Source: Saprospiraceae bacterium
GTDB taxonomy: Bacteria; Bacteroidota; Bacteroidia; Chitinophagales; Saprospiraceae
Length of the DNA: 15,582 bases
Direction: 5' to 3'
NCBI GenBank assembly: GCA_020436865.1
Contig: JAGQXA010001037.1
Span: 1 to 15,582 of the forward strand
The position numbers and the translations under genes are program-made. Below the pieces are notes generated by a model. The model made no database searches. It saw nothing but the letters and a program-made list of their open reading frames with translations, and was not told the origin of the DNA. Positions 1 through 6,331 of the stretch are shown here, one piece after another (position 1 is the first letter of the stretch; each line of letters starts with the position of its first letter).

Positions 1-395
1 CCTCGGTCGCCCGGTCCAAGAAGGACGGGGGCGAAAAAAAGCTTACCGACGAACTCGACGAACTGCTGCAGTCGGCCTTCCGCGAAAGCCTCGAAGAGGA
101 AATACAAAAGCATACCCGCGACGATTTGTACGGGTCTTCGCCGCGTCCCCGCCGCCGCCGTCGCACCACCAGTAAGTCGGGGCTCGATTCCCTCATCCGC
201 CGCACCGTGGAAACCAGCGAGATCGAGCTGAATTACGATCAGCCGGCTCGCCAACGTATCTCCCTCGCCTTCGACCCGGACCTACTCGAAAAATTGCGCG
301 AGATCGCCCGGCTCGAAAAAACCTACCTCAAAGATATCATCGGACAGGTGATCGAAGAATACATCCACCGCTACGAACAGAAGAAGCCGCGCTAG
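1..395 (+). CDS. Putative ribbon-helix-helix DNA-binding protein, 5'-truncated by the window edge
   Basis: The frame is open from base 3 to the TAG at 393-395, giving 130 visible residues; the true start lies left of the window. An internal TTG at 126 is not a convincing start because the upstream codons read as good coding sequence. The visible N-terminal part is charged and probably helical (TDELDELLQSAFRESLEEEI). An arginine-rich basic patch follows at about visible residues 48-58. The last 48 residues have the pattern of a ribbon-helix-helix fold: a short strand (RQRISLAF), helix 1 (DPDLLEKLREIARLEKT) and helix 2 (YLKDIIGQVIEEYIHRYE). Such C-terminal RHH domains dimerise and bind DNA as transcriptional repressors or as plasmid/chromosome partition partners. 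The fold is inferred from pattern only, and no target or partner gene is visible. A ParA-type ATPase just upstream would point to partition. Confidence 0.7.
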   Translation, partial: SVARSKKDGGEKKLTDELDELLQSAFRESLEEEIQKHTRDDLYGSSPRPRRRRRTTSKSGLDSLIRRTVETSEIELNYDQPARQRISLAFDPDLLEKLREIARLEKTYLKDIIGQVIEEYIHRYEQKKPR

Positions 396-481
396 CGTAT
401 GCCTCATGCAGCGTCCGCTTCCTTCCAGGAGTCCTTTATTCAACGAATACCAGTGGTCATAGGACCCAAGAAATCCAGCAT

Positions 482-527
482 CCCGCCTTCGCTATCCCGA
501 CTTAGTCGGGACGGCGGGCAAAGCCCA
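482..527. repeat. GC-rich palindromic intergenic repeat, copy A
   Basis: Nested inverted repeat: an outer CCCGCC (482-487) pairs with GGCGGG (513-518), and an inner TCCCGACT (495-502) pairs with AGTCGGGA (504-511) around one T. The flanking CAAAGCCCA (519-527) is shared in reverse orientation with the repeat at 2441-2525. It sits in the 160-nt gap between the RHH gene and the copper monooxygenase gene. It may fold in RNA and act as a terminator or processing element, or it may be a passive REP-like dispersed repeat. Confidence 0.65.
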
Positions 528-530
528 CAT

Positions 531-551
531 CAGAATCCAGAATCCAGAATC
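531..551 (+). repeat. Heptamer tandem repeat (CAGAATC x3)
   Basis: Three perfect head-to-tail copies of CAGAATC end four bases before the ATG of the next gene, so they occupy the place where a ribosome binding site would be. No Shine-Dalgarno sequence is present. Possible replication-slippage site; function unknown. Confidence 0.75.
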
Positions 552-555
552 CAAC

Positions 556-2199
556 ATGAACCCACGCTACACCTTCTTGCTTATCGCGTTGTTTTCCAGC
601 GCCTCCCTCTTCGCCCAATCCACCCTAACCCGGGTGTATGAAATATTCGAAGCGAAATGCACCGGCTGCCACGGTCATGTAGATCCGGAAGCGGGACTCG
701 ACCTGGAAGGCGTCGGGGCCACTGCAAACGAAAGGGCGCTCGATGTATACGGTCACCTGTTTGGCGTCATTCCAGCGAATGCGGATGCCGCGGCAAAGGG
801 CTTCCAGTATATCTATCCCGGACGGCCCGATAGGAGCTTCCTTTTCCGTAAGGTCAATCATGGGCTGGAGCCTCTGATCGAGCTGGGCGCCGCCGAAGGC
901 GACCCGATGCCGAAGGACGAACCGCCCTTGTCGGAGGTCGAACGCGAACTGATCAGGCAGTGGGTGCTCTTCGGCGCCAAGCCCGTCCAAACGGTGATCG
1001 ACGAGCAGCTATTGGTCGATTACTACGGTGGGCAGGGGCTGGCCAGCTTCGACACGCCGCCGCCGGCGCCCGACCCCTCCGAAGGGTTTCAGATCAAGAT
1101 GGGCCCCTTCTTCCTCGCTCCGGCCGGCGAGCCGCTCGACGAACGCGAGTTCTTCCAGAAATACGAACTCGACCTGCCGGAAGCCCTGGAGGTCTACCGC
1201 ATGGAGCTCCTTTTTTCCAGCTATTCGCACCATTTCATCCTGTTCGACTACGATTCGCCTTCGGTGGCCCAGAATGTCGCTCCGGGATTTCGCCCCGAAC
1301 CTTACCATCAGGGCATTAGCTACACTGCGGCCGTACAGGAGCCGACCGACCTGCTTCTGCCGCAGGGCACGGCCTTCCTATGGGGCGAAAACATGGTGCT
1401 CGATCTGAACTCGCACTACATCAACTATTCGGCCAACCAGGTGTACCAGGCCGAGGTGTACGTCAATGTCTACACCCAGCCTTCCGGCACTGCCGCCCAG
1501 GAGATGCAGACCACCCTGTTTGCCAACTTCGACATCTACATTCCCAACGACGGCGACCTGCATACGTTCTCGAAGACCGTCAACTCCAATTCCGGCGAGG
1601 TTTTCCTCTGGGGCCTGATGGGGCACACGCATAAATATGGCAAGGGATACAAGGTGTATCGCCGCACCGGCGGGCAGCAGGGCGAGTTGCTCTATGACGC
1701 TTCCTGCCCACAGGGCATACCGGGATGCGTGAGCCCGTACTTCGATTACCAGCACATTCCGATGCGGCTCTTTGCACCCTTGCAGCCTCTGACGATCAAC
1801 CCTGCCAACGGCTTTATCCACGAAGCCTCCTGGTTGAACTACGGCCCGGAAGACGTTTGGTATGGCCCCACCTCCGACGACGAGATGATGTTGCTGGTCG
1901 CCATGTTCACCTTCGACGACGAAGGGGTCGTCATCGCCGATGCCAAGGAAACTGCTCATTCACTACCGGGGGTACGGGTGTCGCCCAACCCGGCTGACGA
2001 CCGCCTGGTCGTTTCCCTTCCGGAAAATACCGGACCGGTCGAACTGCAGTTGTTCGACGCGCTTGGACGTCAGGTCCTCAAGCAGGAAGGTGCGGAAACG
2101 CTGGAAGTCAGTAGGAATAACCTGCCTGCCGGATGGTATCTGTACCGCGTCCGGGACGAAGACGGACGCCTGGCCGTCGGCAAGCTTGTGTTCGAATAG
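556..2199 (+). CDS. Secreted cytochrome c / PHM-like copper type II monooxygenase fusion with T9SS sorting domain
   Basis: A 547-aa exported protein with three modules. Residues 1-21 are a signal peptide ending ASLFAQ. Residues about 25-140 form a small c-type cytochrome-like domain with heme motif C35-T-G-C38-H39 and a likely axial Met in DPMPKDEPPLS (M118). Residues about 178-460 match the copper type II ascorbate-dependent monooxygenase fold (peptidylglycine alpha-hydroxylating monooxygenase, PHM). Candidate copper ligands appear in family order: H225-H226 in SYSHHFILF, H287 in LNSHYINYS, H357-T-H359 in MGHTHKYGKGY, and a Met in TSDDEMMLL (M444/M445). Residues about 473-547 are a T9SS type A sorting domain (SPNPADDRL ... 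AGWYLYRV). The protein should cross the inner membrane by Sec and be exported by T9SS. The heme could feed electrons to the copper sites, but that is inference. The substrate is unknown. The domain order is clear; catalysis is not proven. Confidence 0.88.
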   Translation: MNPRYTFLLIALFSSASLFAQSTLTRVYEIFEAKCTGCHGHVDPEAGLDLEGVGATANERALDVYGHLFGVIPANADAAAKGFQYIYPGRPDRSFLFRKVNHGLEPLIELGAAEGDPMPKDEPPLSEVERELIRQWVLFGAKPVQTVIDEQLLVDYYGGQGLASFDTPPPAPDPSEGFQIKMGPFFLAPAGEPLDEREFFQKYELDLPEALEVYRMELLFSSYSHHFILFDYDSPSVAQNVAPGFRPEPYHQGISYTAAVQEPTDLLLPQGTAFLWGENMVLDLNSHYINYSANQVYQAEVYVNVYTQPSGTAAQEMQTTLFANFDIYIPNDGDLHTFSKTVNSNSGEVFLWGLMGHTHKYGKGYKVYRRTGGQQGELLYDASCPQGIPGCVSPYFDYQHIPMRLFAPLQPLTINPANGFIHEASWLNYGPEDVWYGPTSDDEMMLLVAMFTFDDEGVVIADAKETAHSLPGVRVSPNPADDRLVVSLPENTGPVELQLFDALGRQVLKQEGAETLEVSRNNLPAGWYLYRVRDEDGRLAVGKLVFE

Positions 2200-2206
2200 A
2201 AGCCGG

Positions 2207-2238
2207 AGGATCCTTGGATCCCTGGATCCAAGGATCCT
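2207..2238. repeat. Octamer-built perfect inverted repeat between convergent genes, possible bidirectional terminator
   Basis: Four GGATCC hexamers start exactly 8 bases apart (2208, 2216, 2224, 2232). Together they make 15-nt arms (2207-2221 and 2224-2238) that are perfect reverse complements around CT. The element starts 8 bases after the stop of the copper monooxygenase gene and 6 bases beyond the stop of the convergent bTHX gene, where a shared terminator would be expected. There is no long T-tract on either side, so intrinsic termination is uncertain. Confidence 0.7.
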
Positions 2239-2243
2239 TGATC

Positions 2244-2372
2244 TCAGCTGCTGCTTTTCTTCTTCGGCGCTTCGGTTGGCAGAGCGGGTTTGTTGCTCTT
2301 CTTGTTGCGGGTCTTTCCGTAAGAGTTTAAACGGAGTTTACCTCTGCGGGTACGACGGTCTCCTTTTCCCAT
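2244..2372 (-). CDS. Small ribosomal subunit protein bTHX
   Basis: A 42-aa, very basic protein starting MGKGDRRTRRGKLRLNSYGK, which matches the conserved MGKGD-x-x-[ST]RRGK-x-x-x-x-[ST]YG signature of the bTHX (THX) family. These proteins sit in the 30S head and stabilise the RNA fold. The conserved MGKGD motif fixes the start at 2372; a longer in-frame extension to 2504 would run into the upstream repeat and is not credible. The C-terminus ends in a Lys/Ser-rich tail (APKKKSSS). No Shine-Dalgarno is present. A weak -7-like TAACTTAG lies 38 bases upstream (2411-2418, minus). It is convergent with the copper monooxygenase gene and downstream of gldN on the same strand. Confidence 0.9.
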   Translation of the reverse strand: MGKGDRRTRRGKLRLNSYGKTRNKKSNKPALPTEAPKKKSSS

Positions 2373-2440
2373 GGTCCAAACTTTTTTGGTGATGAAAAAA
2401 ATGATCATGGCTAAGTTAGCAATTTGATCTTGGATCTTGC

Positions 2441-2525
2441 TTTGCCCGCCGTTCCCGATTGCAATCGGGATCAGCCTAGGTGGGGATCGGGCTTTGCCCG
2501 CCATAGCCTCGGCGAAGGCGGGCCC
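2441..2525. repeat. GC-rich palindromic intergenic repeat, copy B (composite)
   Basis: Contains a perfect 18-bp palindrome (2453-2470, half-site TCCCGATTG) preceded by GCTTTGCCCGCC (2439-2450). A second GGGCTTTGCCCGCC (2489-2502) follows, whose CCCGCC pairs with GGCGGG at 2517-2522. The first half resembles the reverse complement of the element at 482-527 from its TTTGCCCGCC side, and the second half resembles it at its GCGAAGGCGGG side. It therefore looks like a mosaic of two copies. It fills most of the 190-nt gap between gldN and bTHX. A short GATCTTG x2 tandem (2426-2439) borders it. Confidence 0.65.
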
Positions 2526-2531
2526 TCTGTC

Positions 2532-2559
2532 TTTCCTCTTTCTACTTTCCTCTTTCTAC
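2532..2559. repeat. 14-bp tandem repeat, two perfect copies
   Basis: TTTCCTCTTTCTAC occurs twice in tandem (2532-2545 and 2546-2559), starting 4 bases beyond the gldN stop. On the gldN transcript it is a purine-rich GTAGAAAGAGGAAA repeat in the 3' untranslated region. Function unknown. Confidence 0.75.
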
Positions 2560-2563
2560 TCCC

Positions 2564-3403
2564 CTAGTACGACCACAGGTCCATCTCGTAGTTGAAGATC
2601 TCCTGTTCGAGCCGGTCGGCCTCGTGGAGGCGGTCGACCCCTTCCAGATAGTCTTTCAGGCGGCGGTCGTGTACGTTGCTGACCTTGGTGACGTAGCTGT
2701 CGAAGAAGCGCATTTCGATCCAGTCTTCCCAGCTCAGGGGGCTGGCGTCGGCATAGGGGTTGAACACCTTGTGCCGGGCCAGTGTATAGCGGGCTTTGGG
2801 GTAATAGATCCAGAAGATCGGCTTTTCATACAGGAAGTTACCCGATTCGTCGTTGACGGCCTGAACCGGCGCGATGCCGAGGATGCGGAACTTGAGCTGC
2901 GAATAGCGGGTGTCGACCCACCACACCTCCTTGAGGCGGTACTTGACGATGCTGGCCGGATCGACGTCGTTGGAAACGACCTGGATCGTTTCCTCGTAGG
3001 TCTCCGGGTCGAATACCCGGATGGTGTCGGTTTGGGAGAGGGTCTGGTGCACCTCATCGGGCGTCATGGGGGTGGTGAATTCATCGTCGGCGGGACGGTA
3101 GGCGGTCAGGTTGCCTTTTTCGATCTCTTCGAGCAACACGGAAAAAAAGGGTTCTTCCGGATAGCGAAAGGGTAGGTTCATCTTCTGCCGGGTGTCGATC
3201 TCGCGCCAGACGCGCCGCTCCCAGAGGATGTCGCGTTCCTGAACGTCGGGATAGTCGAGCACCGGATGTTGCAGTAGATGGGTGCGCTCGACGATGTCGT
3301 CGAGGGGGATGGAATCGCAATCGCAGGATTCCGGATTTTCCTGGGCAGATAGCTGGAGGCAGGGCAATAGCAATACCAGCCAGCAAAGCACTACGTCTTT
3401 CAT
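2564..3403 (-). CDS. gldN: Gliding motility / type IX secretion protein GldN (PorN)
   Basis: A 279-aa periplasmic protein with an N-terminal signal peptide ending about LSA-Q21. GldN/PorN associates with the GldK/PorK lipoprotein to form the periplasmic ring of the T9SS, which works with the GldL-GldM motor. Family landmarks include REIDTRQKMNLPFRYPE (about 67-83), a YRLKEVWWVDTRYSQLKFRI segment (about 155-174) followed by LGIAP, KPIFWIYYPKARYTLA (about 194-209), DSYVTKVSNVHDR (about 235-247), and the C-terminal EQEIFNYEMDLWSY. Length and C-terminus are those of a complete GldN. In most Bacteroidota gldN is the last gene of gldKLMN. Here the upstream neighbour on the same strand is a GH3 gene 112 nt away and no gldK, gldL or gldM is present, so the gene stands apart. 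A weak promoter candidate lies upstream on the minus strand: TTTG (3484-3487), 17-nt spacer, TACCCCTG (3459-3466). Confidence 0.92.
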   Translation of the reverse strand: MKDVVLCWLVLLLPCLQLSAQENPESCDCDSIPLDDIVERTHLLQHPVLDYPDVQERDILWERRVWREIDTRQKMNLPFRYPEEPFFSVLLEEIEKGNLTAYRPADDEFTTPMTPDEVHQTLSQTDTIRVFDPETYEETIQVVSNDVDPASIVKYRLKEVWWVDTRYSQLKFRILGIAPVQAVNDESGNFLYEKPIFWIYYPKARYTLARHKVFNPYADASPLSWEDWIEMRFFDSYVTKVSNVHDRRLKDYLEGVDRLHEADRLEQEIFNYEMDLWSY

Positions 3404-3515
3404 GGTCGAAACAGGTTTTGGGTTCGAAAATGGGCTTGCAAAAAATTGGCTGGATCGGCAGGGGTAGAACGGGATGACTCCGTCAAATGTTGGCTTTCCC
3501 GGATAGTTTAACAGA

Positions 3516-5018
3516 TCAGCGGGCCCGCCACAGGGCCAGCGCGTCGGCGATCCGGCGGTCGTTGGCGAGGCGGGGCACTTTGTTCTGTCCGCCGAGTTTG
3601 CCCTGTTCTTTCATGAAATTCCGGAAGGCATCTTTTTGTAGAACGGTGATCTTCAGCGGGCGCAGGATCTTGCCGTCGATCAGGTCCTGATAGTAGATGT
3701 TCTGTTCGACCATCGCCCGGTCGACGGCTTTGGCGAAGGCCTCCAGATCGGCCGGGGGGCGATCGAACTCGATCAGCCATTCGTGGTAGGGAAGTCCTCC
3801 TTCCGGCGGATTCACCTGGGGCGCCACGGTGAACTCGACGACATGAAAGGATTGTCCGGCGCGGGCCTGCTGCAGGGCCTCCTCCACTTCCTTGCCGATC
3901 ACGTGCTCGCCGAAGGCGGAAATGAAGTGTTTGGTGCGGCCGGTGACGACGAGCCGATAGGGGGCTTTCGATACGAAGCTGACCGTGTCGCCGATGTTAT
4001 AGCCCCACAGACCGGCATTGCTGTTGATGATCAGGGCGTAATTGACCCCCAGTTCGACCTCTGCCAGCGAAAGCCGGGTCGGCCGGTCGTCGAAGATCTC
4101 GTCGGCCGGCACGAATTCGAAAAAGATGCCGGAATTGGCGTTGAGCAAAAGCCCCGGCTCCGTTTGGCTGTCCTGGAAGGCGATAAAACCCTCCGAGGCC
4201 GGATAGGTCTCCACGCTGTCGACGCGTTTGCCGACCAGCTCTTCCAGGGCGGCGCGGTAGGGCTCGTAGTTGACCCCGCCGTACACGAACACCGAGAAAT
4301 TGGGGAAAAGCTCGGCGATGTGTTTCTTACCCGTATGGGCCAGCAGCCGCTCGTAGTACATTTGCACCCAGGGCGGGATGCCGCTGATCAGGCGCATGTC
4401 CTGGTCGTGGGTTTCGCGCACGATGGCTTCGACCTTGTCTTCCCATTCTTCGATGCAATTGGTTGCGTAGCCGGGCAGTTGGTTGGTGCGCAGCCAGGCC
4501 GGCACGAGGTGATTGACGATGCCCGACAGTCGTCCGGTCGGGATGCCGTTCTTCGTTTCCAGTTCGGGGCTGCCGGAGAGGAAGATCATCTTGCCGTCGA
4601 GGAAACTGCCGTTTCCGGTGCGGGCGGAGTAGTTGAACAGGGCGTTGCGGGCCGTGCCGAAGTGGTTGGGCAGGCTTTCGGTGGTCAGGGGGATGTACTT
4701 GACGCCCGAGGTCGTACCGGAGGTTTTGGCGAAATAGCGCGGGAGGCCCTTCCACAGTACATCGGGTTCACCGCGGAGGATGCGCTCAATGTAGGGTTTG
4801 AGGTCTTCGTAATCGCGGATCGGCACCTGCTCGCGGAAGGCCTCGTAGGAGGTGATGCGGTCGAAGCGATGGTCGCGGCCGAAGGCCGAGTGGCGGGCGG
4901 TGGCTACCAGTTCGCGTTGGATCTGTTGTTGGGCGTTTACGGCATCGGCCGACCAGCGGTCGATCCGGCGGGCGATCTGTTTGGCGAAGGGGCGGACAAG
5001 AGCGGCTTTGAATCCCAT
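3516..5018 (-). CDS. GH3 family adenylate-forming enzyme
   Basis: A 500-aa cytosolic member of the GH3 branch of the ANL adenylating superfamily. These enzymes activate a carboxylic acid with ATP and, in plants, conjugate it to an amino acid; the substrates of the bacterial members are mostly unknown. ATP-binding motifs are visible: SGTTSGVKYIPLT (about 100-112), the YPASEGFIAFQ segment (272-282), and WGYNIGDTVSFVS ... VTGRTKHFISAFGEHV (338-373). The C-terminal domain ends with the family segment GKLGGQNKVPRLANDR (about 473-488). Length is typical. It starts 18 nt after the stop of the SDR gene, which suggests co-transcription and perhaps a shared small-molecule pathway. The specific substrate cannot be read from the sequence. 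Confidence 0.88.
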   Translation of the reverse strand: MGFKAALVRPFAKQIARRIDRWSADAVNAQQQIQRELVATARHSAFGRDHRFDRITSYEAFREQVPIRDYEDLKPYIERILRGEPDVLWKGLPRYFAKTSGTTSGVKYIPLTTESLPNHFGTARNALFNYSARTGNGSFLDGKMIFLSGSPELETKNGIPTGRLSGIVNHLVPAWLRTNQLPGYATNCIEEWEDKVEAIVRETHDQDMRLISGIPPWVQMYYERLLAHTGKKHIAELFPNFSVFVYGGVNYEPYRAALEELVGKRVDSVETYPASEGFIAFQDSQTEPGLLLNANSGIFFEFVPADEIFDDRPTRLSLAEVELGVNYALIINSNAGLWGYNIGDTVSFVSKAPYRLVVTGRTKHFISAFGEHVIGKEVEEALQQARAGQSFHVVEFTVAPQVNPPEGGLPYHEWLIEFDRPPADLEAFAKAVDRAMVEQNIYYQDLIDGKILRPLKITVLQKDAFRNFMKEQGKLGGQNKVPRLANDRRIADALALWRAR

Positions 5019-5036
5019 GTAGCGTGGATTTTTGGA

Positions 5037-5735
5037 TCAGAGGTCGCCCTGCTGAGGGCGCAAAACGATGTCTTCGACCACGGCCGCCGGGCTCATGGCC
5101 CAGGCGCTCCACACAGCCTGGGCCACATCGGAGGCTTGCATGAGGCGGTCGGCCGGGAAGTCGGCGCCCTTCCAGGAATCCGACCAGGTGGCCCCGGGCA
5201 GGACGGCCGTCACCTTGATGCCTTTGTCCTTGAGCTCTTCGCGCAGGTTCTTCGAAAAGCCCAACAGGGCGAACTTGGAGATGCTATAGGAACCGCCGTT
5301 GGGGTAGGCGTGCAGGCTGGCGATCGAGCACATGTTGAAGATATGCCCTCGTTTTTGCTGGAGGAAGATGGGCAACAGGGCACGGGTGAGGTGGTAGGCG
5401 CTGTACAGATTCGTTTCCATCATCCATTCCAGGTTGCCCTCCGCTTCGTCGTGCACGGCGCCCGGGGCGAACACACCGGCATTGTTAACCAACACGTCGA
5501 TCTGCGACCAGTGCGACCGCACGAAGGCGGCAAAGTCGAGCACGTCCTGTTTTTTCCTGAAATCAGCTACCTTGACGAGCACTTTTACACCGTGGGCCTT
5601 TTCCAGTTCGCGTTGCATGGCGTCGAGGTCGGCCTGGGTACGGGCGCAGACCGCCAGGTCGAAGCCCTGTCCGGCAAAATGCTCGGCGACCGCGCGTCCG
5701 ATGCCTTTGGTAGCTCCGGTGATGATGATATTCAT
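5037..5735 (-). CDS. SDR family NAD(P)-dependent oxidoreductase
   Basis: A 232-aa classical short-chain dehydrogenase/reductase. The Rossmann cofactor motif TGATKGIG is at residues 6-13, the NNAG motif at 84-87, structural Asn in ETNLYSA (N109), catalytic Ser in CSIAS (S137) and the Y150-SIS-K154 pair. No N-terminal extension or signal peptide is present, so it is cytosolic. The closest general description is a 3-ketoacyl-ACP-reductase-like SDR, but the substrate is not determined by these motifs. It is first in a probable two-gene operon with the GH3 enzyme and is transcribed divergently from the Nudix gene. Confidence 0.9.
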   Translation of the reverse strand: MNIIITGATKGIGRAVAEHFAGQGFDLAVCARTQADLDAMQRELEKAHGVKVLVKVADFRKKQDVLDFAAFVRSHWSQIDVLVNNAGVFAPGAVHDEAEGNLEWMMETNLYSAYHLTRALLPIFLQQKRGHIFNMCSIASLHAYPNGGSYSISKFALLGFSKNLREELKDKGIKVTAVLPGATWSDSWKGADFPADRLMQASDVAQAVWSAWAMSPAAVVEDIVLRPQQGDL

Positions 5736-5787
5736 GATTGGCGGTTGTTTTCCAAAACTTATCCGCGAAGGTAACGGTTTTGCTTAA

Positions 5788-5795
5788 TAACTTTG
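5788..5795 (+). promoter_or_regulatory. Candidate Bacteroidota -7 promoter element for the Nudix gene
   Basis: TAACTTTG matches the Bacteroidota -7 consensus TAnnTTTG and lies 37 nt before the Nudix ATG. No clear TTG/TTTG -33 box is found about 19-20 nt upstream, so this is only half a promoter. A TACCTTCG on the opposite strand (5766-5773) could serve the SDR gene in the same way but is weaker. Confidence 0.45.
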
Positions 5796-5832
5796 GCCTG
5801 TCAAAACCGGCTGGACTTACAATCAAAAGAAC

Positions 5833-6255
5833 ATGAGAGGAGATCTGATCCTGAAAGTGCGACTGATCCTTTACAACAAGGGAAAGATCCTGTTGCTGAA
5901 GCAAACGCGCCGCAACGGCGGCAACTATACCCTGGTGGGCGGAACGATCGAGCAAAAGGAATTCGCCCGTGAAACGCTCATCCGCGAAAGCCAGGAAGAG
6001 GCCGGCCTGATCCTCAAGGCGAAAGATCTGCAACTGGCGCATGTGCTGCACAAGAAGACCAAATCGGGGCAGCGCATGACCCTGTATTTCAAGACCAGCA
6101 AGTGGGAAGGACGCTTGCGGCCGGGCGAGCCGAACAAGTTCAAGCAGGTAGCCTGGTTTCCGCTCGACAATCTGCCGAAGAACCTGACCACTACGGTGCG
6201 CCACGTGCTCGAAGAGTACCGCAACGGCCACCTTTATTCCGAATACCGCACCTGA
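5833..6255 (+). CDS. Nudix hydrolase
   Basis: A 140-aa protein with an exact Nudix box (G-x5-E-x7-R-E-x2-E-E-x-G): G37-T-I-E-Q-K-E43 followed by FARETLI, R51-E52, SQ and EEAGL. This motif binds the metal ions used to hydrolyse a nucleoside diphosphate linked to another group. The N-terminal strand (LILKVRLILYNKGKILLLKQ) and the C-terminal helix are those of a single-domain enzyme. The substrate class (mutagenic nucleotide, sugar nucleotide or capped RNA) cannot be told from the motif. It is transcribed alone, divergently from the SDR/GH3 pair, and ends at a strong bidirectional terminator. Confidence 0.9.
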   Translation: MRGDLILKVRLILYNKGKILLLKQTRRNGGNYTLVGGTIEQKEFARETLIRESQEEAGLILKAKDLQLAHVLHKKTKSGQRMTLYFKTSKWEGRLRPGEPNKFKQVAWFPLDNLPKNLTTTVRHVLEEYRNGHLYSEYRT

Positions 6256-6263
6256 CCAAACGC

Positions 6264-6295
6264 AAAGAGGGGCCGGAAATTTCCGGCCCCTCTTT
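6264..6295. terminator. Bidirectional intrinsic terminator
   Basis: A perfect 32-nt inverted repeat whose left half is AAAGAGGGGCCGGAAA. The A-run and T-run at the two ends give U-tracts to transcripts from both directions, and a further CAAAC/GTTTG pairing lies just outside. It is placed between the stop of the Nudix gene (+) and the stop of the cysteine-rich gene (-). A second small hairpin (GCGGC-TTC-GCCGC, 6304-6316) lies between it and the minus-strand stop. Confidence 0.9.
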
Positions 6296-6331
6296 GTTTG
6301 TCGGCGGCTTCGCCGCTAAGGGTATTCGATC

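Noticed and set aside
482..551. Possible CRISPR or attachment site from the clustered repeats
   Set aside because: There are no regularly spaced repeats with unique spacers, no cas genes, and no integrase or tRNA next to it.
399..641. 80-codon plus-strand frame after the RHH gene
   Set aside because: It runs through the palindromic repeat and the heptamer tandem and then overlaps the signal peptide of the next gene in another frame; no protein-like composition.
2373..2504. N-terminal extension of bTHX up to 2504
   Set aside because: The extension is encoded by the palindromic repeat and intergenic DNA, while the conserved family start MGKGD is at 2372.
2564..3403. GldN as a lipoprotein (LLPC at residue 15)
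   Set aside because: The Cys lies in the middle of the hydrophobic stretch and the better cleavage site is LSA-Q21; GldN is normally a soluble periplasmic protein.
3783..5774. 663-codon open frame on the plus strand across the GH3 and SDR genes
   Set aside because: It is antisense to two genes with clear family motifs. In GC-rich coding DNA where TTA, CTA and TCA codons are rare, the antisense frame stays open by chance. Its translation has no recognisable domain.
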